A stretch of DNA of 22,500 nucleotides, from contig NC_135559.1 of assembly GCF_964340395.1 (NCBI RefSeq), forward strand, positions 9,798,759 through 9,821,258. The letters are read 5' to 3'. A model generated the notes under the pieces. The model saw only the letters and a list, made by a program, of their open reading frames with translations. It was not told where the DNA came from and searched no databases. The stretch is from Glandiceps talaboti (Eukaryota; Hemichordata; Enteropneusta; Spengelidae). Both the position numbers and the translations under genes were made by a program. Positions within the stretch are counted from its first letter, which is position 1. Each line of letters opens with the position of its first letter. Below are positions 13,201-22,500 of this stretch, in pieces.

Positions 13201-16087
13201 GAGCATATATAAAAAGATACATTTTTATCTCACTGTGGACACACATCAAAACTGCCGTATGAAAGAATAAAGATTCAAACACAAAACTGTTCATTTGTGT
13301 TGCCAGTCAGGTAAAATGTAACTGCATGCTATCATTGCCTGTTTTGTTTTTGTAATTTCTAACAATAAACATTGTGTAAAATGTAACAATAAATCACTGT
13401 GTCGTCTAATTGAGTCTCTATAGCCACCCTGATTTGGTAGTAAATAGTGGAAAGACCTATTTCTATAAATTGCTCCTTAACGTACGTGTACGCCACAAAA
13501 TACATTTTGTCACGGTTAAAAATAAGAACTCTTAATAGTGATGTCACTACTCGATATGATATGATGAACCATTGTTGTGTGTCATACCATGTGTATTGAT
13601 GCATCACATACAAGAACACCTGCTGTGTTAGCTTTACTGAGTCCCATGGTTTATCTACATGTCGTGAGTTGCATGCAAATGTAGCGAGGGTAGATCTTCC
13701 TTCTGCGTTCAGTCAAACATATATACGCTGGAATCGGAACAAAGCAGGGTGTAGGCACATTTTACGCAATGCAATGTTTGATAATTGAAACCTCCTAGAA
13801 AGGGTATGTGTTAGAAACACTCATACCAGATGAACTAGAATATTGTGAAAATAAAATGTATTCAATTTCCATTGTATATATGAAATTCTTTTATAACAGT
13901 TGCGCAATAGTACATAATAGTTCGTGCGTGCAAATACTTGAAGATGAGGCTGACGACCCGCAAACTGCGCAATATACTACAAAAACTACAACGCGCAGAC
14001 AGTGAACTTGCAGCCTCGCTTTCAGGTTTTACATCACTTCCGTTCGATTTCACAACACGCGCTTACTTTGGTCGGATTGTTTATACAGCTTTGCATCAAT
14101 GGTATAATCTGACATGATCAAAAGTTACAGACTCTGACTCAATTTTAAACAAATTAAGAGGTCCGTCACCTTAAACAGCATAGAGGTCAAATGTTAACCC
14201 ACTGCATCGTTGTCTGCCAGACTGAAAACATTGGCGGTCTTAGACAAACACATAAAAATGGTGATAAAAAGATATATATTAACCTATAAAAAGTCAACAT
14301 TTTCTTATTATTTTTGTGATAAGTGATTTATTTCTAGACATAAATTGAGTAACGACTTTTATATAGACAATATTACGTGCTAAACGGTTAGTTCTTGGTA
14401 CACGCCAATTTGATAGTGTTACAGCCGTCAATTTGGTAGACTCGGGTATAAATTCCTTGTACGGAACTTCGAGGTTTGGAATAACAGGTCTTTTGTCAGA
14501 AATACTTTTATTTTTCACAAATCTGCAGTTTTCATTTGCGATTAGATGTATAATGTAACTAATAAACTCGTATTTTTATATATCTAACTAAAACAGTTTT
14601 ATAGTCTGTTCAAGTGTAAGCTTATATCTTCTTTCTCTGTTTTCGTACAGAGACAACATGTCTATAAGTAGCTAGTTAGATCACTACTCTGAGATTTCAA
14701 TATGCTTAATTAAATTCAAGAACGCTGCTTGTCGATTTTGAATTTTGATAATATTTTGACAAAAATCCCTTTTCAGTTTGTTATCCTTGATCAACGGACG
14801 TTTAAGTAAATATGCACCAAGCCCATCATAGAATTTGTTTATTATAAACCTAAAAGTCATGCTTTCCAATACACAAATTTGATATGATAGTCTAAGTAAG
14901 CTTACTGCCTATATTTGAACTTTGGCCTAAAGGAGGCACAACATGAACATAGAACAAGCTCAAGCATGTGTAAACATACAACAGAGAGAGTGGGCAGTGC
15001 TGTCGTTATCATGTGCAATGGCAGAAATGTTTACTGTAGACATTTCTCGGATGGTTAGCATCAGAATTATCAGCAGCAGTTATCAACATGCTTACATGGT
15101 TAAACATAAGTAACTTTGATATTACAGGACGCCTACAGTGCTAAACTATGGTTGTCTCAGCTTGGCGGGTCAAGGTCAAGTGGCTGTCTAGATTTCAACT
15201 TTACACACTTTTCTGTAAATTGGTTTGAAGAAACCGTGCTACATAGAGATATATCACACACTAAGATTGAAGGCTCATTGAATGCATGACATACCAATGT
15301 CGTGTGCTGTTACTATTCTCCATAGAACTTTCCTTGAAACGGTCAACAACCTACCTACAACTATATTTAACTCAAGGTTAGCCAGATCAAACTATATCAA
15401 ATAAACCTAAGATCGTTCAACCTCAGCTAGGTAAATAATCTAATAAACCAACGTGTGGCACATGTATGTGTAATAACAGCTGAATAAACTTGCATGGTAA
15501 ACGTCTCTTGTAAATCTATAACAAATGTTCAGAAATAAAATCCAAACTCAACGAAAATAAAACCACAGTGTGAACACATACTGTTAACCTATTTATGATC
15601 AGCAGATAAGTGACGTAATACTTATCATATGTGGACCATACTGACTAACCTGAACGAAGAAGAAAAATGACAACCTAACGATCAAAGACATATGCATTTA
15701 TTGAATTCATTGAAGTTAATGTTTTTACCTGTACATTTTTCCCAGCTGAAGGGTAAGTTTAAATAATGTAATCAGGCAGAAACATTTAAACGCTAAGGGA
15801 CTCCTTTCCTATTTTTGCTACGAGAACTATTCCGTTGTCATGGCAGAAGATTTAACTTATTCTGGAAGTATTGCGAAATTAGTGATAAGTTTTTTAATCG
15901 ACTGAAATTGATTGATTGTATACTAATGTTAATCTCGACCAACATAAATATTATAAGAATTGTGAAGCAATGGGTGCAGTTATTTCCGACTTAAGTTTGG
16001 AAAATGGCTGAAATTTGCGTCATTCTCATATGTTGTCATTTCCAAGGGTGCGAACTCTGAAAGGTACGCTAAAACTGCAATAAATGA
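13201..16087. other. Long noncoding stretch
   Basis: No gene can be supported. Frames at 13808-14005 (+), 14294-14518 (-) and 14684-14869 (-) are 61-74 codons and unrecognised. An octamer ATGCAAAT at 13673-13680 lies about 40 bp before a TATA-like ATATATA, which could be chance. A 25-bp near-palindrome lies at 15023-15047. I see no repeat family. Confidence 0.45.
15023..15047. repeat. 25-bp near-palindrome
   Basis: AGAAATGTTTAC-T-GTAGACATTTCT, with one mismatch between the 12-base arms. No role is evident. Confidence 0.6.
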
Positions 16088-16099
16088 TCAAATTATGAA

Positions 16100-16756
16100 A
16101 TGAGGATCAGAGCAATGTATATATTGGTCTTAATTGCTTTTATAGTTGTTTCTTTTGTTGGAATTTCATTAGATAAACACCTCACCTGGTCTGACCATAT
16201 TAACAGAATAAATATACTCATAAGGAAGAAATGTGGAATTCTGTATAGACTAAGACACATTTTACCACTAAGTATTTTAATACTTTTGTACAATGCCTTT
16301 ATACTTCCCCATATTTCTTACGGCCTAGAGGTTTGGGGCAGTACTTACCCAACATCTCTGAATTGCATTCTAACTGCCCAAAAAATGATTGTTCGCACGA
16401 TGCTGTTCAAATCTCACATGGAACACTCGGCTCCTTTATTTACACAGCTAAATATTCTAGATATTTACAAGCTTCACAAACTCTTAATAGGTTCTTTTAT
16501 TTACAGCCTGGTTCACTTGAACTCACCACATATCTTGTCCGATTATTTTAGTGACAAAAAACATGAATATGACACGAGACTCTGCCATCGTCAAAATCTT
16601 TACCCGTACCATGCGAGAACAAATTCTGGTCAGTTTGCTATTTCATTCGTAGGTGCAAAAATTTGGAATGATATTCCAATTCAAATCAGATCGAAAAATT
16701 CCCAACATATTTTTAGAAAATCTCTGAAACAATATTTAGTAGAGCAGTACAGTTGA
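16100..16756 (+). pseudogene. LINE reverse transcriptase, C-terminal fragment (218 codons)
   Basis: A fragment of the protein that copies LINE RNA into DNA at the target site. Residues 19-30 (F-V-G-I-S-L-D-K-H-L-T-W) match the F-L-G-x-x-I-D-x-x-L-T-W block that follows the catalytic palm. Residues 63-81 (L-Y-N-A-F-I-L-P-H-I-S-Y-G-L-E-V-W-G-S) match the L-Y-x-x-x-x-P-x-x-x-Y-x-x-x-x-W-G block. H-S-A-P-L-F at 109-114 and W-N-D-I-P at 189-193 are the usual later landmarks. The frame closes naturally at TGA with no internal stop, so the copy is fairly young. The first 17 residues are hydrophobic and unlike the family, and come from flanking DNA read in frame. The palm motif with catalytic aspartates and the endonuclease are absent, so it cannot be active. 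Confidence 0.85.
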
Positions 16757-17083
16757 TTAAATTGTAAACTTACAGATGTATTGACTTTTCGTTTATTGTA
16801 TTAGACTTTTTCATGTAGTAAAAATGTTTTTTTTTGTGTGTACATGTACATGTATATGTATATGTATATGTATATGTGATATTTTTTTTTCTCCCAGTTA
16901 TGTTTTCAGTCATCTTAATGACTGAACCCTCTTATTGTTTTCATTCGCAATATACAATGTCGGGGATCAGGCTAGACTAGCTGCAAGCTATTTCTTGACT
17001 CCCCATTTACCCTTCTCTCTTTTGATTTTTGTTACCATTATTTTGTAATCATTTTATACGATTGGGTAAATAAACCACTTATA
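16148..17083 (+). mobile_element. 5'-truncated non-LTR retrotransposon (LINE)
   Basis: This contains the C-terminal end of the reverse transcriptase frame (to 16756) and a 3' untranslated region of about 327 bp that ends GGGTAAATAAACCACTTATA. The 3' region recurs at 9941-10189, which confirms a dispersed family and fixes the 3' end. Homology to reverse transcriptase starts near 16150, so most of the element (endonuclease, palm domain) is missing, as is usual for LINE insertions. The 3' region includes a (TATG)n patch and an 8-bp stem-loop at 16906-16925. I saw no target-site duplication. The closest type is CR1/Jockey-like, with the clade uncertain. Confidence 0.85.
16841..16877 (+). repeat. 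(TATG)n / (TACATG) short tandem repeat in the LINE 3' region
   Basis: ACATGTACATG followed by several TATATG units, inside the LINE 3' untranslated region. It lies upstream of the part preserved in the other copy. Confidence 0.8.
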
Positions 17084-17730
17084 GCTAGGCTAGGTGTTCC
17101 AATCATGGAACATTACGTTTTTGACACAGAGATAGGCATATTTCAACTCTAGACTAACAATAACAGAGACACAGTAAACACAACAGGATACTTTGCCCAC
17201 ATCTAACTGATAATCAACATTTCAACTTGGCTACTTCTACATCCCACTGTGCACGGTACCTATGATATTGTTTCTTTCACATTAGAAGTTGTCTGAGGGT
17301 GTATATTAAATATCGTGTCACATACGTGAAACACCAAGCCTACATCGTTTTAGCTGTAAGTTTACCAGTCTTTTTGGAAAGCTGTTACACTAGTCATTTT
17401 ACTGTACACTTTTTGACATTGTTACATGTTGTCGCCATTTGAATATTAATATTTTAATGTATCAATTAGGGATTTCGCTTTTAAAAAATGATCTGTAAGT
17501 GTAATATTGTTGCATTTCATCCAGTGGGCTGCTATATGTACAATGTAAGATAAACCATAAATAATAAAAATAATAATAAAACCAATAATAAGTTTCAACT
17601 CTTAGAACGAGACTTGGATGCAATATGACTCTTATCACTTAAAAGCAAACAATGTCTTTTACAACCTGGGCGGCAACGACATGAGATTTTATAGTTTCGA
17701 TTTTTAGCGGCCTTGATGCGGGCAAGTGGT
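17084..17730. other. Noncoding stretch; possible (TAA)n tail near 17551-17590
   Basis: No gene. GTAAGATAAACCATAAATAA followed by irregular TAA/AAT units up to about 17590 resembles the 3' tail of a LINE on the plus strand, but no body is recognised. Confidence 0.35.
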
Positions 17731-17759
17731 GGGTGGGTGGATGGTTGGGTGGGTGGGGG
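17731..17759 (+). repeat. GGGT-rich tract; G-quadruplex motif on the plus strand
   Basis: Five runs of at least three G, with loops of 1, 9, 1 and 1 bases, ending in five G. It fits the G-quadruplex sequence rule. The tract resembles the inverse of the one at 11304-11343, but the flanks do not match, so it is probably independent. Confidence 0.65.
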
Positions 17760-18900
17760 TAACATAATAAACATTGTGACAACAAAAAGTATAATATGAG
17801 GCGAAAATGAAAGACAAAGGACGTATTACACACTTTGTTGGCCAGGGTTGAGCAAGTAGGACAGCTTTCTGGAGATAATCTTTGTGTGAAATTACCTCCT
17901 GTTGTCAGTGAGCTTATGAACTATTATAGCACAGAGACTGGACAGACTAAACATTTGACATTCACTATATTTATACCAAAAATATCAAACATCCACTGAG
18001 TCAACAGTAACTGGCTTTTTTCTCCAGTTGTATGTTTTTTTGTAATTCTGAAAATATGCATTCAGTGTAGAATCAATGATAAGTAAATATCATTGGCGTC
18101 TATACATATAAATATTCTTGCCAGGTGGGAGTCTGTCTACACTAGTATTTAGTCAATTATAGAACATACGTTTTCGGTCTTGATGGGTACGTACAGTTTT
18201 GGTAGTCATGTTTATTTGCTGAATACATGCGATTTGCATAAATCCCATCGGAAATGACGTTTTGGTTCAAACCGAGGATGATGATTTGTCGTCTGCGTCT
18301 TTTGTAATATCATTTTAGTTTATCGGCTGTTAATAAATGACAGTAGCAAACTCCATCTGATTCGCCCCAGTACCGAGGTTCTGATGTTCATGCTCTGTCA
18401 GCAACTTAGACTAACTTTTTGTTACACTGTTACTCACAATATCTTGTCTGTTGATTCATAACTAAGAAACTGTAACATTTTATATTTCTACTGCAAAAAA
18501 TGCTAATAATTTCATTTTGTATCACTTACATACCTTTCCAGTTGGCGAGTATTTCGACATGATCTCAACGTGATATATGTAAAGCCATGCGCATTATCCG
18601 AATCATTACTCCTGTAACATCATACCCAAGATCAGTAACATGTTTTCGGAAGTATACTTGTAGTTAAATAAATACCAAGTTGGTATAAGGTCAGAGTCCA
18701 GAACATACTGAATTCCAAGTTGTGTGTAAATTTCTGTGTAAAGCTAAACAAATTGTGATACGTTCTGTAAACCTATCGGCCAAAGTTTTCACTGTGGGGA
18801 AATGCATCACAGCTTATAAACCGTCATAAGTTAGATTGATAAAGTACTTTTTAAATCACTTAATAACATCATACTATTGGGATGTTTACGATCTTCAGAT

Positions 18901-18904
<4 letters not shown>
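17760..18904. other. Noncoding stretch
   Basis: No gene, no recognised repeat. Confidence 0.5.

Positions 18905-18982
<78 letters not shown>
18905..18982. repeat. (AT)n microsatellite, about 78 bp
   Basis: Uninterrupted AT repeat. It is separated by 109 bp from a second AT tract. Confidence 0.97.
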
Positions 18983-18985
<3 letters not shown>

Positions 18986-19088
18986 ACATTGATAGCAGTT
19001 CATACAGTCCTTATCAATCTGACAGCCGTTTGAGGATCACAGAGTCGAGAAACTCTGAGTTATGACTTAAGATTTCCTAGTTTCTGAT

Positions 19089-19091
<3 letters not shown>

Positions 19092-19177
<86 letters not shown>
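19092..19177. repeat. (AT)n microsatellite, about 86 bp
   Basis: Uninterrupted AT repeat. The 109-bp spacer to the previous tract holds a small hairpin (CAGAGT...ACTCTG) and no gene. Confidence 0.97.
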
Positions 19178-19180
<3 letters not shown>

Positions 19181-19843
19181 GTTCACATTTATTTTGGATT
19201 TTTAACAAATAAAACATTTTGCACATTTTCTACGTGACTAAACGATGTAAAACAGCGTTATACATAGTCAAAGTCCATATTCGTGTAAACCAATATATTG
19301 CAGAAAACTGTTTAAAAATGCATTTTGGATTAAACTTCTACTCAGGTTGTGTATGAACAATATTACTAGAACTACATTTCCTACTATATTTTCAGGCTAC
19401 CTTTGTCTGAAGTGTCGAGACCCTATAATATCCCAATTTAGCTGGAGTTTGTCTGATGCATGATAAACGGCCCACCATCAACGTTTATTTCTTCACCGGC
19501 TGGCAGCCGGCTGGCGAATTTCATCACTCGGTATAAAAAACCACACAGTTATAATGGGTTAAACTGGCCATAGAGAGGACTTAATGATGTAACCATATCC
19601 GGAAGTAATTTGTTGAAATTTATATTTGCAGGAATTCGAACATTGAAGTTTGCAAATGGAATGCCTAATCCTAAAATTCAAATTCTTTACTCCGGCCCTA
19701 TCCTTATAGAAGTTATGAGTATTGGTAACATTTCCTTGTCAACTTGTACCACCCTCTCAGATTTATTTCTGCTATTAAGTTACAGTTCATATAATGAATA
19801 GTATCTTACTTGTGGTATTGTCCGATGCAGTTAAAGGGGTCAC
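19178..19843. other. Noncoding stretch
   Basis: No gene. A GC-rich palindrome CCGGCTG-G-CAGCCGG lies at 19496-19510, followed by a second CGGCTGG. Confidence 0.5.
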
Positions 19844-19862
19844 GGGGGGGGGGGGGGGGGGG
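19844..19862 (+). repeat. G19 homopolymer
   Basis: An uninterrupted run of 19 G. The length in an assembly is error-prone. Confidence 0.9.
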
Positions 19863-20079
19863 CGTTTTAATTATATAAGTGTATAGCCTGTAACCTCATT
19901 CGCGGACATTTTATGCAATTCTAAGTAGAACACGAGAGCATGAATTCTTGGCTTATAATTACCTTCTGTGACAAAAGCCTGGGAAAATACAGTATGAAAT
20001 GCATCAAAATTCGAGTAGGATTTTTAGTGTGTGTAAAAGTGTCTTGTTGTAGGTCAATCCAGAGGTCAAACTAAAGTGA
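19863..20079. other. Noncoding spacer
   Basis: Nothing recognised. Confidence 0.5.
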
Positions 20080-20265
20080 ATTATGCTGCCAGATGGTTAG
20101 TGTTGTTATGTTGCGTTGGTGTGGGTTTGCTATCATGTAGTCTTGCAGACGACTTGGGAAAACGAGGTTATTATTGTAATGTAATATCATTGACAGAGCT
20201 GTAAAGCATTTGGAGTACAGCTGCTCAATACACAGGGATACACCAGTTTTACCACTGAGCTCCAG
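20080..20265 (-). mobile_element. Possible degenerate tRNA-derived SINE (minus strand)
   Basis: The minus strand carries GAGCTCAGTGGTAAAAC (A-box core 20262-20252), close to the AGCTCAGTGGTAGAGC start of many tRNAs. I could not find a good B box downstream, so this is weak. The 78-codon minus frame through it has no recognisable domain. Confidence 0.25.
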
Positions 20266-20354
20266 ATTTATTGTCCATACCTCATGATAGTGGAAGTATT
20301 TTGTCAAGGATAGGGTGAAGGTTGTACATCAACTACATTGGGCTTCTGTGCAGG

Positions 20355-20518
<164 letters not shown>

Positions 20519-20543
20519 CAGATAGAGAGGCAGATAGAGTGAC

Positions 20544-20574
<31 letters not shown>

Positions 20575-20575
20575 G
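20519..20575 (+). repeat. (GATA/GACA)-rich tract with (GACA)n
   Basis: CAGATAGAGAGG-type units, then a clean (GACA)n at 20547-20573. It continues the purine-rich compound microsatellite. Confidence 0.9.
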
Positions 20576-22500
20576 CCAGAAGAAAATGAGAATGTCAGTG
20601 TCATAAAGATGAGTACAGGAAGCCATTCAAAGAGATTGTCAAACAGCGAAACAGTCCAAGAGGCAATTTGGAAAAATATATCGATATGGGGACAGTGTTA
20701 ATTGTTTTGTAAACAATCTGGCAATACCCACATTAAAAGGTTGTAATCAAGATTAATATGAAATGACTAAATGTATACCCCCGGGTCAAAATGAAAATCA
20801 AATAATCCCAAAAATAAAAACAAAACAAAACGAACCAAACCAAACAAAACTAAACCAAACAAGAACAGCACTAAATAAATGCACACACATACTCTCGCAC
20901 AGTCATACATTGAAATACCAATGTCACCACAATTTACTTTTTTCAAACGACTTGATGATGAATGTTTGTATTCCCATGTGGTAGTACTGTTCTACCACCA
21001 CATTGAAATTCAATTCATCGACAAAGTTGACACTAATTTGTGATTTGTTAACAGATACATGGTTGACACATTTTTCTACTTGATTTAAAAAACTGCTGGC
21101 AGCATGAATGATCACGTGCACATTCTTGCCTTCACATTCAAGATGGTTAATGCGTGTTTACATTTATCTAATTATCTCTAATGTGTAGTTGAACTCGACA
21201 GCACTCCACGATTTATTCCTTTCCGAGTCTCCTTGTTAACATGTAGTCGATGCAGACGTGAAAGGTGTCAGATAAGGTCACGTTGGTGATATACTATCTC
21301 TCATGATTGGTTGTTATGTACAGCTTTATCGAGTAATGATGAACATATTTTCGCTATTCCTTTTGACATCGCGTTAACGTATCTAAAACGTCATGGATTC
21401 ACAAAAACGATCGTAAATCAATTTATTATGACAGGGCACGATCATATTAAAAGTTACAACCCCTGACCCACAGAAGGAAAGGATCTATAACGTGTACGTC
21501 TTGTCATATCAGTCTAAGAGAGGTGCGGCTGTTCATGTAATTTATATAAATTCCCGGCGGATGCCGCGGGCAAAGTTTGCAGTCTCTGAGTCTCATGACA
21601 CAGTGACTTTATCGTGGCCTGAATGCTTTTAGGTGACCTAACACAGACGTGGTAAAATAGAACTGTCAAACTATTTGGTATCTGCGCAAGTAAGTGCGCA
21701 ACTCATACAGTTCTGAACATTCGTACAGACACAGCTTGGTTAAACACGATATGTTTGTAAGGGGCAATCACGTACATTTATATTAAACACTTCTCCATCG
21801 GTGTTAATCACGGTCGCATGGCTGGTAATCAGTAATTCACCACAAGTAAGCTTGCTTAACAGGTCAGTATAGTCTTTGTTTGTATTCTCAAAATACACTA
21901 GAGAAACGTGGATGATTCGATAACCAAATGTAGAAAAGCAACCAGTTGCCTCTCAATTCTGCCATCTGTCACTTGAGGTTTAGGTGTCAGTTTATTGCAT
22001 GGTTAGACAGACCAACAGGGATCATTGAGTTTGACAGGAACTGCCAGTGTGAAAGATGGTTGAAAACTTGCCAAGCGTGAAGCAGAACTTTCGACTGATT
22101 GACTTACGTAGAGGAAAGTTGTTTTTAGATTGTTTATATTATATAGACTCATGGTATTCAGCAGAACATACATATTATACAGATTATGTTGTTGAATACT
22201 GGTTCAGACTTTGATGTTATTTACACTACATTGCAAAATGATTTTGGATTTCGACGTATTGCACCTAGACTGTTTGTAAAAATCACATTGAAAAATTTGC
22301 GTTTAATTTTCTCGACGCAAACATGCCATTTTCAATGTACAGGGCATGCAGAGTATGTTTATTTGTTTATTTAAAAAAAAAAAGTTATCAGTGAATTGAA
22401 ATGTGTGAATTTGGTCCAGATTTGTGGTTACTCTAGACATTCTACACAAACAATTATAACTACTGCTGCCATGTAAATCGGTAAACGATGAGCTTGATTT
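20576..22500. other. Noncoding stretch
   Basis: No gene is supported. An irregular (AAAAC)-type A/C-rich tract runs from about 20810 to 20862. A small hairpin TGTGGTAG...CTACCACCACA lies near 20977-21003, and a GC-rich imperfect hairpin (CCCGGCGG-ATG-CCGCGGG) near 21554-21571 after ATATAAAT. A run of 11 A ends near 22383. Confidence 0.5.

Noticed and set aside
15839-15904. Short frame beginning ATGGCAGAAGATTTA
   Set aside because: Only 21 codons, with no supporting signal.

Overview
The window reads as intergenic or intronic DNA from an animal nuclear genome. It is AT-rich and holds no intact host gene I can defend. The longest convincing coding stretch is the C-terminal part of a non-LTR retrotransposon (LINE) reverse transcriptase at 16100-16756. 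The remainder is 5'-truncated or decayed LINE pieces, tRNA-derived SINEs, long dinucleotide microsatellites, and a local nest of duplications. The SINE style (tRNA head, conserved body, LINE-like tail) together with the abundant (AT)n, (GA)n and GACA repeats suggests a marine invertebrate, perhaps a mollusc or other lophotrochozoan, or a lancelet. I cannot settle the taxon from the sequence alone.

Layout. 1-1017 is unique noncoding DNA with a weak 86-bp tandem repeat. 1018-1144 (minus) is a decayed LINE reverse-transcriptase C-terminus. 1269-1910 is copy 1 of an unrecognised repeat, here called element A. 2401-2522 is a compound microsatellite. 3058-3412 (minus) is a tRNA-derived SINE. 4181-5410 is a nested structure: a roughly 309-bp tandem duplication whose second copy is split by a 621-bp copy of element A, with TGATAA on both sides. 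5667-5993 is a second tRNA-derived SINE. 7802-7910 is (AT)n. 9008-9088 and 10772-10860 are hairpin-forming inverted repeats.

9941-10189 is a 3'-end-only copy of the LINE that also lies at about 16148-17083. Its pyrimidine patch has grown into a 97-bp (CT)n tract. 11889-12036 and 20359-20509 are (GA)n tracts of about 150 bp. 13032-13200 (minus) looks like another LINE tail. 18905-19177 holds two (AT)n tracts. 20080-20265 (minus) may be a degenerate SINE.

No genes work together here. The biology is that of mobile and simple repeats: insertion, 5' truncation, tandem duplication and microsatellite expansion. The most interesting unexplained items are element A with its nested duplication, an exon-like open frame inside the duplicated unit (4251-4442, minus), a near-perfect 27-bp-arm hairpin at 10802-10860, and a stem-loop in the LINE 3' region that keeps its pairing between the two copies. 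I found no CRISPR array, no complete rRNA or tRNA gene and no prokaryotic-style operon.
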